Origin: Strongylocentrotus purpuratus
Lineage: Eukaryota > Echinodermata > Echinoidea > Camarodonta > Strongylocentrotidae
Assembly (NCBI RefSeq): GCF_000002235.5
Contig: NW_022145611.1
Coordinates: forward strand, 20,396,114-20,460,113
Reading direction: 5' to 3'
DNA: 64,000 bases
Shown: one piece after another, positions 62,395 through 64,000 of the stretch
Layout: every line of letters begins with the position of its first letter
Numbering within the stretch: position 1 is the stretch's first letter
The notes under the pieces: generated by a model
Databases searched by the model: none
What the model was told of the DNA's origin: nothing
The model's input: only the letters and a program-made list of their open reading frames with translations
Program-made: the position numbers and the translations under genes

Positions 62395-62602
62395 TAAATA
62401 AATGAATGAATAAAAATATTTCAAAAAATACCTGTATTGCATCTTCTGAAGATCTGCAGTTTTGTCAAAGAAATACTAATGTCCAATTGAAATAATTTAA
62501 AGAAGATAAATTGCACATAAATACTTACCTCAGTAAGAAGACTGCTCTATCAATATCTCCCAAATGTTCATCAACTGTCAAGCTTTCTATTTCTTCAGCA
62601 GT
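16611..62602 (-). CDS. PPP4R4: Protein phosphatase 4 regulatory subunit 4 (PPP4R4), partial at 5' end
   Basis: Twenty-three exons placed on the - strand join in frame at GT/AG sites from 62602 to the TAA at 17377-17375: 2985 nt, 994 residues, numbered here from the first visible codon. Identity rests on recalled human PPP4R4: TAEEIESLTVDEHLGDIDRA, LASCRLLGKI, EILPLVTSLCQDV, FGRLCHGL, LTSDQIHSKF, IQRAASRTLC, FSKSFFKENF and SSEKDKDVDAA all have clear counterparts in the same order. The human protein is a HEAT-repeat-like cytosolic subunit that binds PP4 catalytic subunit; a similar role is inferred. Residues 1 to about 640 are the helical repeat body; about 640-690 a charged, likely coiled segment (YYEDDIQDRKKEAEERAMLE); the rest a disordered Ser/Lys-rich tail with a coding minisatellite. 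The human protein is about 870 residues, so this tail is longer. The N-terminal exon or exons (about 40 residues in human) lie past position 64000 or were not found. Feature start assumes the alternative end at 16611. Confidence 0.95.
17375..17478 (-). CDS. PPP4R4: PPP4R4 visible exon 23 with one possible stop
   Basis: Acceptor ATGTTAACAG. Encodes ESRKSSASSVSSTRSGTGNS then SYSHLSTSSSSTRV and TAA at 17377-17375. The stop overlaps a donor-like GTAAGA (after AGAGT), so splicing here would remove it and lead to the candidate exon at 16611-16635. Confidence 0.78.
17751..17842 (-). CDS. PPP4R4: PPP4R4 visible exon 22
   Basis: Acceptor TTGATTGACAG, donor GTATGT. Encodes RTTRVVEYNSSLSSPTASSA then AKRTTSGTHVS, Ser/Thr-rich. 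Phases match exons 21 and 23. Confidence 0.82.
18706..19055 (-). mobile_element. tRNA-derived SINE, near full length
   Basis: On the - strand it opens with GACGAGTGGAT (A-box-like), has GGTTCAAGTCCCGCC (B-box-like, plus 18988-19001), then a body with CACTCTCCACCCAGGTG and ATGGGTACC, then AAAGCGCTTTGAG and an ATT-repeat tail at 18706-18720. Fragments of the same family occur at 20960, 23385, 25862, 32838, 34329 and 41205, so this is the local reference copy. It lies in the intron between PPP4R4 exons 21 and 22. Confidence 0.88.
19340..19500. repeat. tandem duplication of about 80 bp, diverged
   Basis: Two units begin GGAACACACACA (about 19340 and 19423); both contain a CCAAAAG/TCAAAAG-like block, a GCCA(C/A)A block and end near TTTAGAAGCA. 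Intronic, no coding sense. Confidence 0.6.
19610..20130. repeat. local duplication, two long intronic copies
   Basis: 19610-19806 and 19808-20130 share CCATGCCATCC, ATAACCATAT, GTAGCAAGTAA, CTAAAGAAACCAGA, CAGTACAAAA, TGCTTTTCTTTCATATGAGA and GGAA(T)ACTTTGTAAGAAA in the same order. The second copy has an extra segment of about 90 bases in the middle. Confidence 0.85.
20692..20846. mobile_element. palindromic MITE with CAGTGAAACC ends, copy 1
   Basis: Ends CAGTGAAACCTGC and GCAGGTTTCACTG are inverted and flanked by TA on each side. Inside are GTGACCACCTGACTACAAAG and a matching inverted half. 155 bp, no coding frame. TA flanks fit a Tc1/mariner-type MITE, though class is inferred. Confidence 0.85.
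20960..21038 (+). mobile_element. SINE 3' fragment with ATA/ATT tail
   Basis: TAAGCGCTTTGGGCC followed by a TAATAATAATAATAG run; same tail type as the SINE at 18706-19055, here on the + strand and 5'-truncated. Confidence 0.65.
21081..21216 (-). CDS. PPP4R4: PPP4R4 visible exon 21
   Basis: Acceptor TGTCTCTACAG, donor GTTAGT. Encodes AASKAQKASKTEVVSAPLSR, then TAARAGKKSPSATLLEPNNN and VKATT plus two bases. Basic, Ser/Thr-rich tail; weakly like the human C-terminal tail in composition only. Confidence 0.82.
22511..22630. mobile_element. palindromic MITE with CAGTCAAAC ends, copy 2, internally shortened
   Basis: Ends CAGTCAAACTCG and ACAGGTTTGACTG with TA flanks. It lacks the first inner block seen in the copies at 20692 and 33304, so it is an internal-deletion form of 120 bp. 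Confidence 0.85.
22759..22764 (-). CDS. PPP4R4: candidate PPP4R4 six-base microexon
   Basis: On the - strand TTTCTTTTCAAACAG is followed by CAAAAA and then GTAAGT. Flanking exons 20 and 21 both join with one base carried, so inclusion changes Ala at the junction to Ala-Lys-Thr and keeps frame. Splice signals are strong on both sides, yet six bases can match by chance. Confidence 0.35.
23385..23525 (+). mobile_element. SINE body fragment holding a GTACAT expansion
   Basis: GCCACTCTTGACCCAGGCG and AGTGGGTACC correspond to the SINE body CCACTCTCCACCCAGGTG and ATGGGTACC. Between them sits a run of four to five GTACAT units (about 23432-23457) that is absent from the other copies. Confidence 0.6.
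23849..24301 (-). CDS. PPP4R4: PPP4R4 visible exon 20, minisatellite-coded tail
   Basis: Acceptor CTGTTTGCAG, donor GTAGGA. The carried-in G makes Val, then SKSNSHKHISTPSGSK, then the 20-residue unit of form SSVSNGPPTGKNSAVSSSSK almost six times, and SSSRKVSPPQGAPMNSANR. The whole 453-nt exon is open; phase at both ends agrees with neighbours. Expected to be disordered and Ser-rich. Confidence 0.88.
23919..24258 (-). repeat. coding minisatellite, 60-bp unit, about 5.7 copies
   Basis: Consecutive 60-base blocks starting near 23941, 24001, 24061, 24121 and 24181 differ by only a few bases; a partial unit follows from 24241. Since 60 is a multiple of three, unit gain or loss keeps the PPP4R4 frame. 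The near identity of units points to recent expansion or homogenisation. The opposite strand is open too, an effect of the repeat. Confidence 0.95.
25490..25739 (-). CDS. PPP4R4: PPP4R4 visible exon 19, charged segment
   Basis: Acceptor CCTTCCCAG; donor GTTTGT is weak but phase fits the next exon. Encodes LNMSQYYEDDIQDRKKEAEE, RAMLEIERRNIDDGAEKGSR, then Lys/Glu-rich and Ser-rich sequence ending SAPSISSRK. The first part parallels human KKFYEKDLLDQEKEREELLL. It is more GC-rich than the introns around it. The frame stays open past the donor, so read-through is possible. Confidence 0.88.
25862..26043 (-). mobile_element. tRNA-derived SINE, 3' truncated
   Basis: On the - strand it carries GGTTCGAATCCCAGTCTGGC (a textbook B-box sequence), then CACTCTCCACCCAGGTGTAA and ATGGATACC. 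It lacks the GCGCTTT tail. Lies in the intron before PPP4R4 exon 19. Confidence 0.8.
26496..26565. repeat. CA repeat followed by A and T runs
   Basis: A run of CA units to 26517, ten A, then after a short gap about 19 T. Intronic simple sequence. Confidence 0.9.
26841..26882 (-). CDS. PPP4R4: PPP4R4 visible exon 18 (42 nt)
   Basis: Acceptor CTTTTCAG, donor GTAAGT; 14 codons, phase 0. Encodes AVFELDRIQVHVDS, matching human TVLELDRMEMSMDA. Confidence 0.93.
27211..27490 (-). mobile_element. dispersed repeat, copy ending at a splice donor
   Basis: The reverse complement matches 60040-60372: shared blocks include CCTTTAGGTCA, CCCATGACTTTTACAAG, TATAACACTACAGTCTA, GTCACTCA, CTTCAATATTACACCATATC and CATGCATCTCAGATTTAACA. 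Its end CCTTTAAT touches the donor bases 27491-27496 of PPP4R4 exon 17. No coding frame; class not assigned. Confidence 0.85.
27497..27641 (-). CDS. PPP4R4: PPP4R4 visible exon 17
   Basis: Acceptor TTTACTACCAG, donor GTAAGT. Encodes RLKMCSLLPRIKHQMKLPED, then RENLQALEMVVRRLLSSEKD, then KDVDAAIRQ; matches human LCYLLPKVKSTLKIPAD and CQEKDKDV. A dispersed repeat ends at 27490, directly after the six donor bases. Confidence 0.95.
27810..28360. mobile_element. DNA element with TACCGTATTTGCCGGC ends, with a tRNA-like insert
   Basis: The 16-base end TACCGTATTTGCCGGC at 27810 is repeated inverted at 28345-28360, and the next bases (AAGGCCGCAACCCGA against GGCCGCACCCCGAC on the far side) remain related. 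About 550 bp, no transposase frame. It contains the tRNA-like sequence at 27876-27960. In the PPP4R4 intron between exons 16 and 17. Confidence 0.8.
27876..27960 (-). pseudogene. tRNA-Leu/Ser-like pseudogene or SINE head
   Basis: On the - strand: GTCGGGATGGCCGAGCGGTC (A-box, class II tRNA style), TAAGGCG, a long variable part, AAGGGTTCATATCCC (decayed B box) and CTCTGAC, which pairs with the start allowing wobble. A T run follows, like a Pol III terminator. The anticodon arm does not fold well, so I call it a derivative, related to the one at 9532-9635. Confidence 0.6.
28586..28733 (-). CDS. PPP4R4: PPP4R4 visible exon 16
   Basis: Acceptor TGTTTAACAG, donor GTAGAC. Encodes ECCRSKSSRYRRLYIDISVI, then VMDMFSKSFFKENFMEPLMD, then LTADPVPNI; human reads IIEIFSKSFFCKYFFLPAIELTHDP at this place. 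Confidence 0.95.
29131..29236 (-). CDS. PPP4R4: PPP4R4 visible exon 15
   Basis: Acceptor GTATTTTCAG, donor GTAAGT. Encodes RALPIQRAASRTLCALMRNC then RKLDHRQDMVAKLIH; human reads LPVQKAASRTLCIFLRYNRK. Confidence 0.95.
29807..29989 (-). CDS. PPP4R4: PPP4R4 visible exon 14
   Basis: Acceptor ATCATGACAG, donor GTGAGT; 61 codons, phase 0. Encodes VYGVGDLIPAILAAESIAAN, then WRLHVDILDKLACLPKCLTS, then DQIHSKFVPLFFKLVTTH. One of the best conserved parts: human reads DLIPALTAAEQ, WRTHEKLLQKYACLP and SSDQIYYRF. Confidence 0.96.
30035..30226 (+). mobile_element. probable LINE 3' end
   Basis: A T-rich stretch with TTATGTTATTTGTATGTTC leads into ACAAATGGAACAAAATGAAA and two to three ATGAA units. Short satellite-like 3' tails of this kind are usual for CR1/L2/Rex-type LINEs. 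5'-truncated, no coding part left. Confidence 0.5.
31760..31792 (-). CDS. PPP4R4: candidate PPP4R4 cassette exon, 33 nt
   Basis: On the - strand CTCACTTTCTTAG is followed by 33 open nt and GTAAGA. It encodes MITISLYPYRR. Both neighbours meet here in phase 0, so inclusion adds 11 residues in the loop between a Ser-rich linker and VYGVGDLIPA. Splice sites look good; human shows no counterpart that I recall. Optional or chance. Confidence 0.45.
32289..32381 (-). CDS. PPP4R4: PPP4R4 visible exon 13
   Basis: Acceptor CCACATGCAG, donor GTGAGA; 31 codons, phase 0. Encodes VVQGIVSHLPETLIAFSKGA then PSSSSHQVDNK, a helix followed by a Ser-rich loop; human has LIDHLPEILELMSTGGESS. Confidence 0.92.
32838..33057 (+). 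mobile_element. SINE 3' half
   Basis: Contains ACTCCCCAGGGAATGGAGAA, GTGCACACAGTGTG, AAATCCAATGACC, TGTAAGCGCTTAGAGA, AAGCGCTATATAAA and an ATT tail ending at 33057. The same order is found in the SINE at 18706-19055 on the other strand. Ends about 50 bases before PPP4R4 exon 12. Confidence 0.75.
33111..33188 (-). CDS. PPP4R4: PPP4R4 visible exon 12
   Basis: Acceptor GTGATTGACAG, donor GTATGG; 26 codons, phase 0. Encodes VAHLLGNNVSCIHGELVSLL then KDENLQ; human reads VSKLLNSGVYLIHKELITLLQDE. Confidence 0.93.
33304..33460. mobile_element. palindromic MITE with CAGTCAAACC ends, copy 3
   Basis: Ends CAGTCAAACCTGC and CAGGTTTGACTG, TA on both sides, 157 bp. Interior GTGACCACCTGTCTACAA and GTGGTCGCTATAGACAGG are inverted. 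The best preserved of the three copies. Confidence 0.88.
33909..34028 (-). CDS. PPP4R4: PPP4R4 visible exon 11
   Basis: Acceptor TTACACCATAG, donor GTAAGC; 40 codons, phase 0. Encodes CMVLFAGARKFKAELHGTFA then SLCDDPQPQVRATLACGFHE; human reads MIVFVDPKNFHMELYSTFF and CHDPEVPVRYTIAICFYE. Confidence 0.94.
34329..34415 (-). mobile_element. SINE 3' fragment
   Basis: Reads (AAT)n then TATATAGCGCTTAATAC, TTTAAGCGCTTTACAAAT and ACCCCGGTCATGG: the reverse complement of the SINE tail. About 45 bases from PPP4R4 exon 10. Confidence 0.7.
34461..34538 (-). CDS. PPP4R4: PPP4R4 visible exon 10
   Basis: Acceptor CGATTCACAG, donor GTAAGT; 26 codons, phase 0 at both ends. Encodes NSPMLSMYREEHRLTECRQF then SAFNFP; the end matches human KNCAYNFPAM. 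Confidence 0.9.
35903..36287. mobile_element. TTAA-flanked MITE, copy 1
   Basis: Left end TTAAAGGTAAAGACCAGTA, right end its exact inverse, ending in TTAA. 385 bp, no coding frame. Its right half (about 36100-36280) matches the element at 45193-45582. TTAA target sites suggest a piggyBac-like mobiliser, which is inference. Confidence 0.85.
37110..37305. repeat. GA-rich simple sequence and G run
   Basis: GAGAGAGAGGGGAGG-type sequence, a run of about 12 G near 37168, and an uninterrupted GA run near 37281-37302. Yields artificial open frames on both strands. Confidence 0.9.
37542..37580 (-). CDS. PPP4R4: candidate PPP4R4 cassette exon, 39 nt
   Basis: On the - strand TCTTGCTCAG is followed by 39 open nt and then GTGACT. 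It encodes EQSGASCNTSSTK. Flanking exons 9 and 10 both meet here in phase 0, so inclusion adds 13 hydrophilic residues without changing frame. The loop is variable in length against human, so an optional insert is plausible. Not required by the rest of the model; could be chance. Confidence 0.45.
37730..37935. mobile_element. TTAA MITE, one-ended fragment
   Basis: Starts TTAAAGATAAAGTTGAGTTC and continues as the reverse of the right half of the family (ATTGCATTGTGAAAGAAACG, then GGTTCTGGAATCAT). The other end is missing. Confidence 0.75.
39122..39219 (-). CDS. PPP4R4: PPP4R4 visible exon 9
   Basis: Acceptor TGTTTCTTCAG, donor GTAAGT. Encodes VNLTEELKLWFLKYYYQLCS then VGLNEKSISNDRL; human reads LRFLEFYKKLCTLGLQ. 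It ends in a hydrophilic loop, phase 0. Confidence 0.93.
40166..40288 (-). CDS. PPP4R4: PPP4R4 visible exon 8
   Basis: Acceptor CCCCTTAG, donor GTAAGT. Encodes DTCTQTIIPLVRKFCENAMN then NEDSTLPSVAKQFGRLCHGL; matches human QTILPLVKSFCEKSF and LGKLCHGLYG. The preceding intron of about 6.6 kb is the longest in the window. Confidence 0.95.
41205..41470 (+). mobile_element. old tRNA-derived SINE copy
   Basis: A tRNA-like start (GTGGTATATTGGTGAAG, then AGGTTGGATTCTCACTC as a decayed B box) is followed by a body with CTAGGTGTACATG, GCTGGGGTAATAATAAATG and an ATTATTAT end. More diverged than the other copies. Confidence 0.5.
45193..45582. mobile_element. TTAA-flanked MITE, copy 2
   Basis: Left end TTAAAGATAAACTTGAGTTC, right end its exact inverse over 23 bases, ending in TTAA. 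390 bp. Interior CCCATATACATCTTTCTGTG and TTTCACAATGCAATCGCAT are shared with copy 1. Confidence 0.88.
46841..46962 (-). CDS. PPP4R4: PPP4R4 visible exon 7
   Basis: Acceptor TCATCTTGCAG, donor GTAAGT. Encodes LEPTRSAILPELVELGKDEE then SCVRLAALETIVSLLSLLDD, a HEAT-type helix pair conserved with human (ELTKSVVLPELIELSRDEG). Confidence 0.95.
47341..47761 (-). repeat. array of decaying exon-intron junction copies
   Basis: About six units of 65-80 bases repeat the last 40 nt of PPP4R4 exon 6, its donor and the first bases of the intron. The unit nearest the exon (exon-like part 47683-47709) keeps AACAG, 27 nt and a perfect GTAAGT. The next has CTTGATAGTGTGGCCAGAGG and a decayed donor; farther units (about 47520, 47460, 47380) are weaker. 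Similarity falls with distance from the exon. Intron 6 is only about 800 bp, so the array is over half of it. Confidence 0.88.
47762..47869 (-). CDS. PPP4R4: PPP4R4 visible exon 6
   Basis: Acceptor AATCTTTCAG, donor GTAAGT. Encodes MIKKEILPLVTSLCQDVDYE then VRACMCKQLDRVARGL plus two bases of a Gly codon. The last 40 nt and the donor have been duplicated repeatedly into the following intron (array at 47341-47761). Confidence 0.95.
49588..49627. repeat. CT microsatellite
   Basis: CTCTCT run with one CG interruption, inside the long PPP4R4 intron between exons 5 and 6. Confidence 0.95.
51835..52344. mobile_element. TTAA-flanked MITE, copy 3 (divergent interior)
   Basis: Left end TTAAAGGTAATACAAAGTTT, right end its exact inverse over 23 bases, ending in TTAA. 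510 bp; interior not visibly related to copies 1 and 2. No coding frame. Confidence 0.85.
52767..52789. repeat. CT microsatellite
   Basis: A perfect CT run of about 11 units in the PPP4R4 intron between exons 5 and 6. Confidence 0.95.
53179..53285 (-). CDS. PPP4R4: PPP4R4 visible exon 5
   Basis: Acceptor TCTTTCTAG, donor GTAAGT. Encodes ILPVALSKGQLAQSVQSRLA then SCRLLGKIATRFDTF; strong match to human (SKAQLSQTVQSRLVSCKILG). Confidence 0.95.
54836..54909 (-). CDS. PPP4R4: PPP4R4 visible exon 4
   Basis: Acceptor TTGTGTAG, donor GTAAGT. Encodes DISDAWLDVLLKVIAHLPKD VLKKD in frame; human reads VSNAWLETLLSVIEVLPKE here. Confidence 0.92.
55904..56183. mobile_element. MITE with GCCTCGGTCACATTTGCG ends
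   Basis: The left end GCCTCGGTCACATTTGCGT and the reverse complement of the right end (GCTCAGTCACACCTTTGCGT) agree. About 280 bp with internal small hairpins. Ends less than 20 bases from the donor of PPP4R4 exon 3. A related left end occurs at 61023 (GCCTCGGTCACAAATGCC). Confidence 0.75.
56206..56353 (-). CDS. PPP4R4: PPP4R4 visible exon 3
   Basis: Acceptor TCCCTAG; donor GTCCGT, an uncommon hexamer. Encodes a HEAT-like helix pair (DVLHLANQDLQEAAAAAFVK, then SVPHLTYAQTFLQTILQNAD). The short intronic gap to the MITE at 55904-56183 is only about 20 bases. Confidence 0.92.
57915..58017 (-). CDS. PPP4R4: PPP4R4 visible exon 2
   Basis: Acceptor AAATTACAG, donor GTAAGT. Encodes SSGQEVQRISVIQNLPNLLR then DNNVDAMRRVVPKVR; human has SAGQDVQGTSVIANLP and LPKVR at the same place. 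Confidence 0.93.
58206..58430. repeat. tandem duplication of about 110 bp
   Basis: Two units share ACATGTCACATTACA, ATGAAAA(A/T)TGTGTAT, GTGATAAAAA and ATTTAAAACAA, with a C-rich lead. Intronic. Confidence 0.75.
60040..60372 (+). mobile_element. dispersed repeat, second copy
   Basis: Begins TTAAAGGCATCGTTTAACAA and ends CTGACCTAAAGG(T). Inverted relative to the copy at 27211-27490 and about 50 bases longer. It lies in the long intron after the first visible PPP4R4 exon. Confidence 0.85.
60640..60836 (+). mobile_element. probable LINE 3' end
   Basis: GGACTGCCTCGACAGAACC starts a non-coding stretch that ends TTGAATTGAAATAAAACTTG followed by AAACTTGAAAC repeats. The pattern (short ORF-less 3' end plus a few TTGAAAC units) is typical of non-LTR retrotransposon tails. 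Confidence 0.5.
61531..61815. mobile_element. TA-flanked MITE with AGGGAGTTTACAGATA ends
   Basis: AGGGAGTTTACAGATA at the left and its inverse TATCTGTAAACTCCCT at the right, TA on each side, about 285 bp. GGTCATTTGTACCA also occurs near both ends. No coding frame. Confidence 0.82.
61984..62009. repeat. long C homopolymer
   Basis: About 26 consecutive C. Lies in the intron after the first visible PPP4R4 exon. Length may be unreliable in assemblies. Confidence 0.9.
62202..62405. repeat. C-run/A-run pairs, TA run and AAAT repeat
   Basis: A C run followed directly by about 23 A near 62216-62238, a second C run followed by A near 62299-62323, a TA run near 62325-62338, then AAAT/AAT repeats to 62405. 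The open frames here on both strands are by-products. Confidence 0.9.
62529..62602 (-). CDS. PPP4R4: PPP4R4 first visible exon
   Basis: Acceptor CCCTTAG, donor GTAAGT. Encodes TAEEIESLTVDEHLGDIDRA then VFLLR, matching the human segment that begins TPEEIERLTVDE. In human about 40 residues precede this point. Confidence 0.93.
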
Positions 62603-64000
62603 CTAAGGGAAAAACACAATTGAAAATGAAATCAATTAAAATCTAACAAATCTCAAGACTGATATATAAATTTTTAAAAATTTACTACAAATAATTTAAG
62701 CATCCTCACAAATGTACATGTACAGTATGTATGCAGGATTGCAGGCAAAAAGACAACTGTCCTAAATGAAAGAAGAAAAATCTGAGAAGCAGACATGTGA
62801 AAGTTTGAATGATAGTAAGACACAAAGAAGGTAGCCATGAATTGTTTAAAATTGTAAGCACTGAATGAATAACACGTATGGGCATCAGTAATCTCAGTGT
62901 GACATACATGTAGTGCGGACAACTTCCCAAATTTGTTTCAAAACACAAGTGATTAAAGTGACAATTTTTCAGAAATGTATGCCCCACAGGAGGCTCATAG
63001 GAGAAGGAAAAAAAATCAATTATACACTGTATATTGGCACACAACTTACTAAATTGCCAATTTAAGGTTTACTTGGATTTAGTGATTTCATTTTTCAAAT
63101 AACACTCTAATATAATTGGTCCAATTTATTTTAAATTCTTGCTTTTCTGTTTCTCTTGTTTTTCTGCTTTCATACAAATTAAAATATTACAAAGAATGGA
63201 TTGCCTTAAGAATAAGAGAGTGAATGAAATGTGTATACGCTATATATAGCGAATAGGTTAAAACTTGGGGGTCTGGGGGGGATGTTTCACAAAGGTTAAG
63301 GTCCTGTCCTGTCCTGCCCTTGATGTAGATTTACATGGTCAATTCCAGCAATACGGAGATGACATTCAGACTAATTGTTTGATTATTTCAGGCCTTAAAT
63401 TTCGTCATTTTTAGGGCAAGGCCAGTTTGGCCTTGAGTACCTCATATTTTTAAGGGCACCAAGGCCAAAATATTTTTACAAAAAGGGCATCGAGGCCAAA
63501 ATATTTTACAAAAAGGGCATCGAGTATGAGGCCAAAAAAATTGATTCTATTTTTGTTAGATGTCATGTGTATTTTATGAAACTTGTGAGGGATCAATTTC
63601 CCATGACTTTTAGCACCAGCTTCTTCACAGAATGTATAGAGGTCTACGGTACATACAAACAAGGCGGCGGCCCGCAAGCCTTAGATTTAGCAGCCAGGAG
63701 CAAGGGGCAATTTTTTTTTAAAGTTGCCCCTTGCCCACGGGAATTTAGCAGAGCAAGGGGCAATTTTCCAAAAACAGATAGGCCCCTTATTGCCTTAATG
63801 CTTATCTAATCATAAGTTCAAAGAGAGTCTACAATGTTAATTTAATAAATAATGTGAATAGAACGATCAATTTAATAACTTCTTAATCTTAACAATATGA
63901 ACAGGAAAGATTGATTAAGAACATCAAACTTGCACATTAAACAGTATTTTAAAGCAACTAAAAATATTGATGAGCAAATGAATAAATAAATTGTCAATTT
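62603..64000. other. PPP4R4 intron or 5' region, no exon seen
   Basis: No segment resembling the missing N-terminal part of PPP4R4 was found. Contains a lone MITE end near 63277 (ATGTTTCACAAAGG), three direct repeats of about 31 bases near 63425-63535 (AAAAGGGCATCGAGGCCAAA type) and a small hairpin near 63698-63732 (GCAAGGGGCAA against TTGCCCCTTGC). Confidence 0.5.

Noticed and set aside
62077-62442. Hydrophobic - strand frame of 121 codons, membrane-like
   Set aside because: Phe/Gly/Ile runs come from poly(A), poly(C), TA and AAAT simple sequence, not a membrane protein.
1-64000. Virus-like or LTR elements, CRISPR arrays, operons
   Set aside because: No reverse transcriptase, integrase, capsid or envelope-like frame and no regularly spaced identical repeats with unique spacers were seen; gene structure is plainly eukaryotic.

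Overview
The window is eukaryotic, AT-rich genomic DNA with two multi-exon protein-coding genes facing each other (convergent), long introns, and many short degenerate transposable elements. Dispersed tRNA-derived SINEs with ATT-repeat tails, palindromic TA- and TTAA-flanked MITEs, foldback hairpins, GTACAT runs and homopolymeric C tracts all fit a marine invertebrate deuterostome, most likely an echinoderm such as a sea urchin. That assignment is inference from style of sequence; I could not search any database.

Left part (770-8030, + strand): an eight-exon gene for a C2H2 zinc-finger protein of about 777 residues. It has a lysine/arginine-rich N-terminus, an atypical Cys/His cluster near residues 211-240, a long disordered middle with a polyserine tract, and four tandem C2H2 fingers near the C-terminus. 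All eight exons join in frame at GT/AG sites. I do not recognise the vertebrate orthologue.

Middle (8031 to about 16600): no coding gene seen. It should hold the 3' UTRs of both genes. It carries a foldback hairpin, a tRNA-derived SINE-like copy, a 310-bp MITE and a local duplication.

Right part (about 16611-62602, - strand): most of one gene, identified as PPP4R4 (protein phosphatase 4 regulatory subunit 4, a HEAT-repeat protein) by recalled similarity to the human protein, exon after exon. I place 23 exons by matching splice sites, phase and protein similarity. They give 994 residues from the first visible codon; the 5' end lies beyond the right edge. The C-terminal tail is extended by a coding minisatellite (20-residue unit, almost six copies). 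Three further small exon candidates (39, 33 and 6 nt) keep phase and frame and may be alternatively spliced cassettes. The gene may end with either of two C-termini.

The introns are a museum of small elements: three CAGTCAAACC MITEs, a TTAA-flanked family whose terminal repeats differ between copies but match within each copy, two hairpins sharing only a core, SINEs, LINE 3' tails, and one 280-330 bp repeat present twice, once touching a splice donor. The most unusual structure is an array of about six decaying copies of an exon-intron junction directly downstream of one PPP4R4 exon (47341-47761). No rRNA, CRISPR, virus-like element or bacterial-type system was seen.
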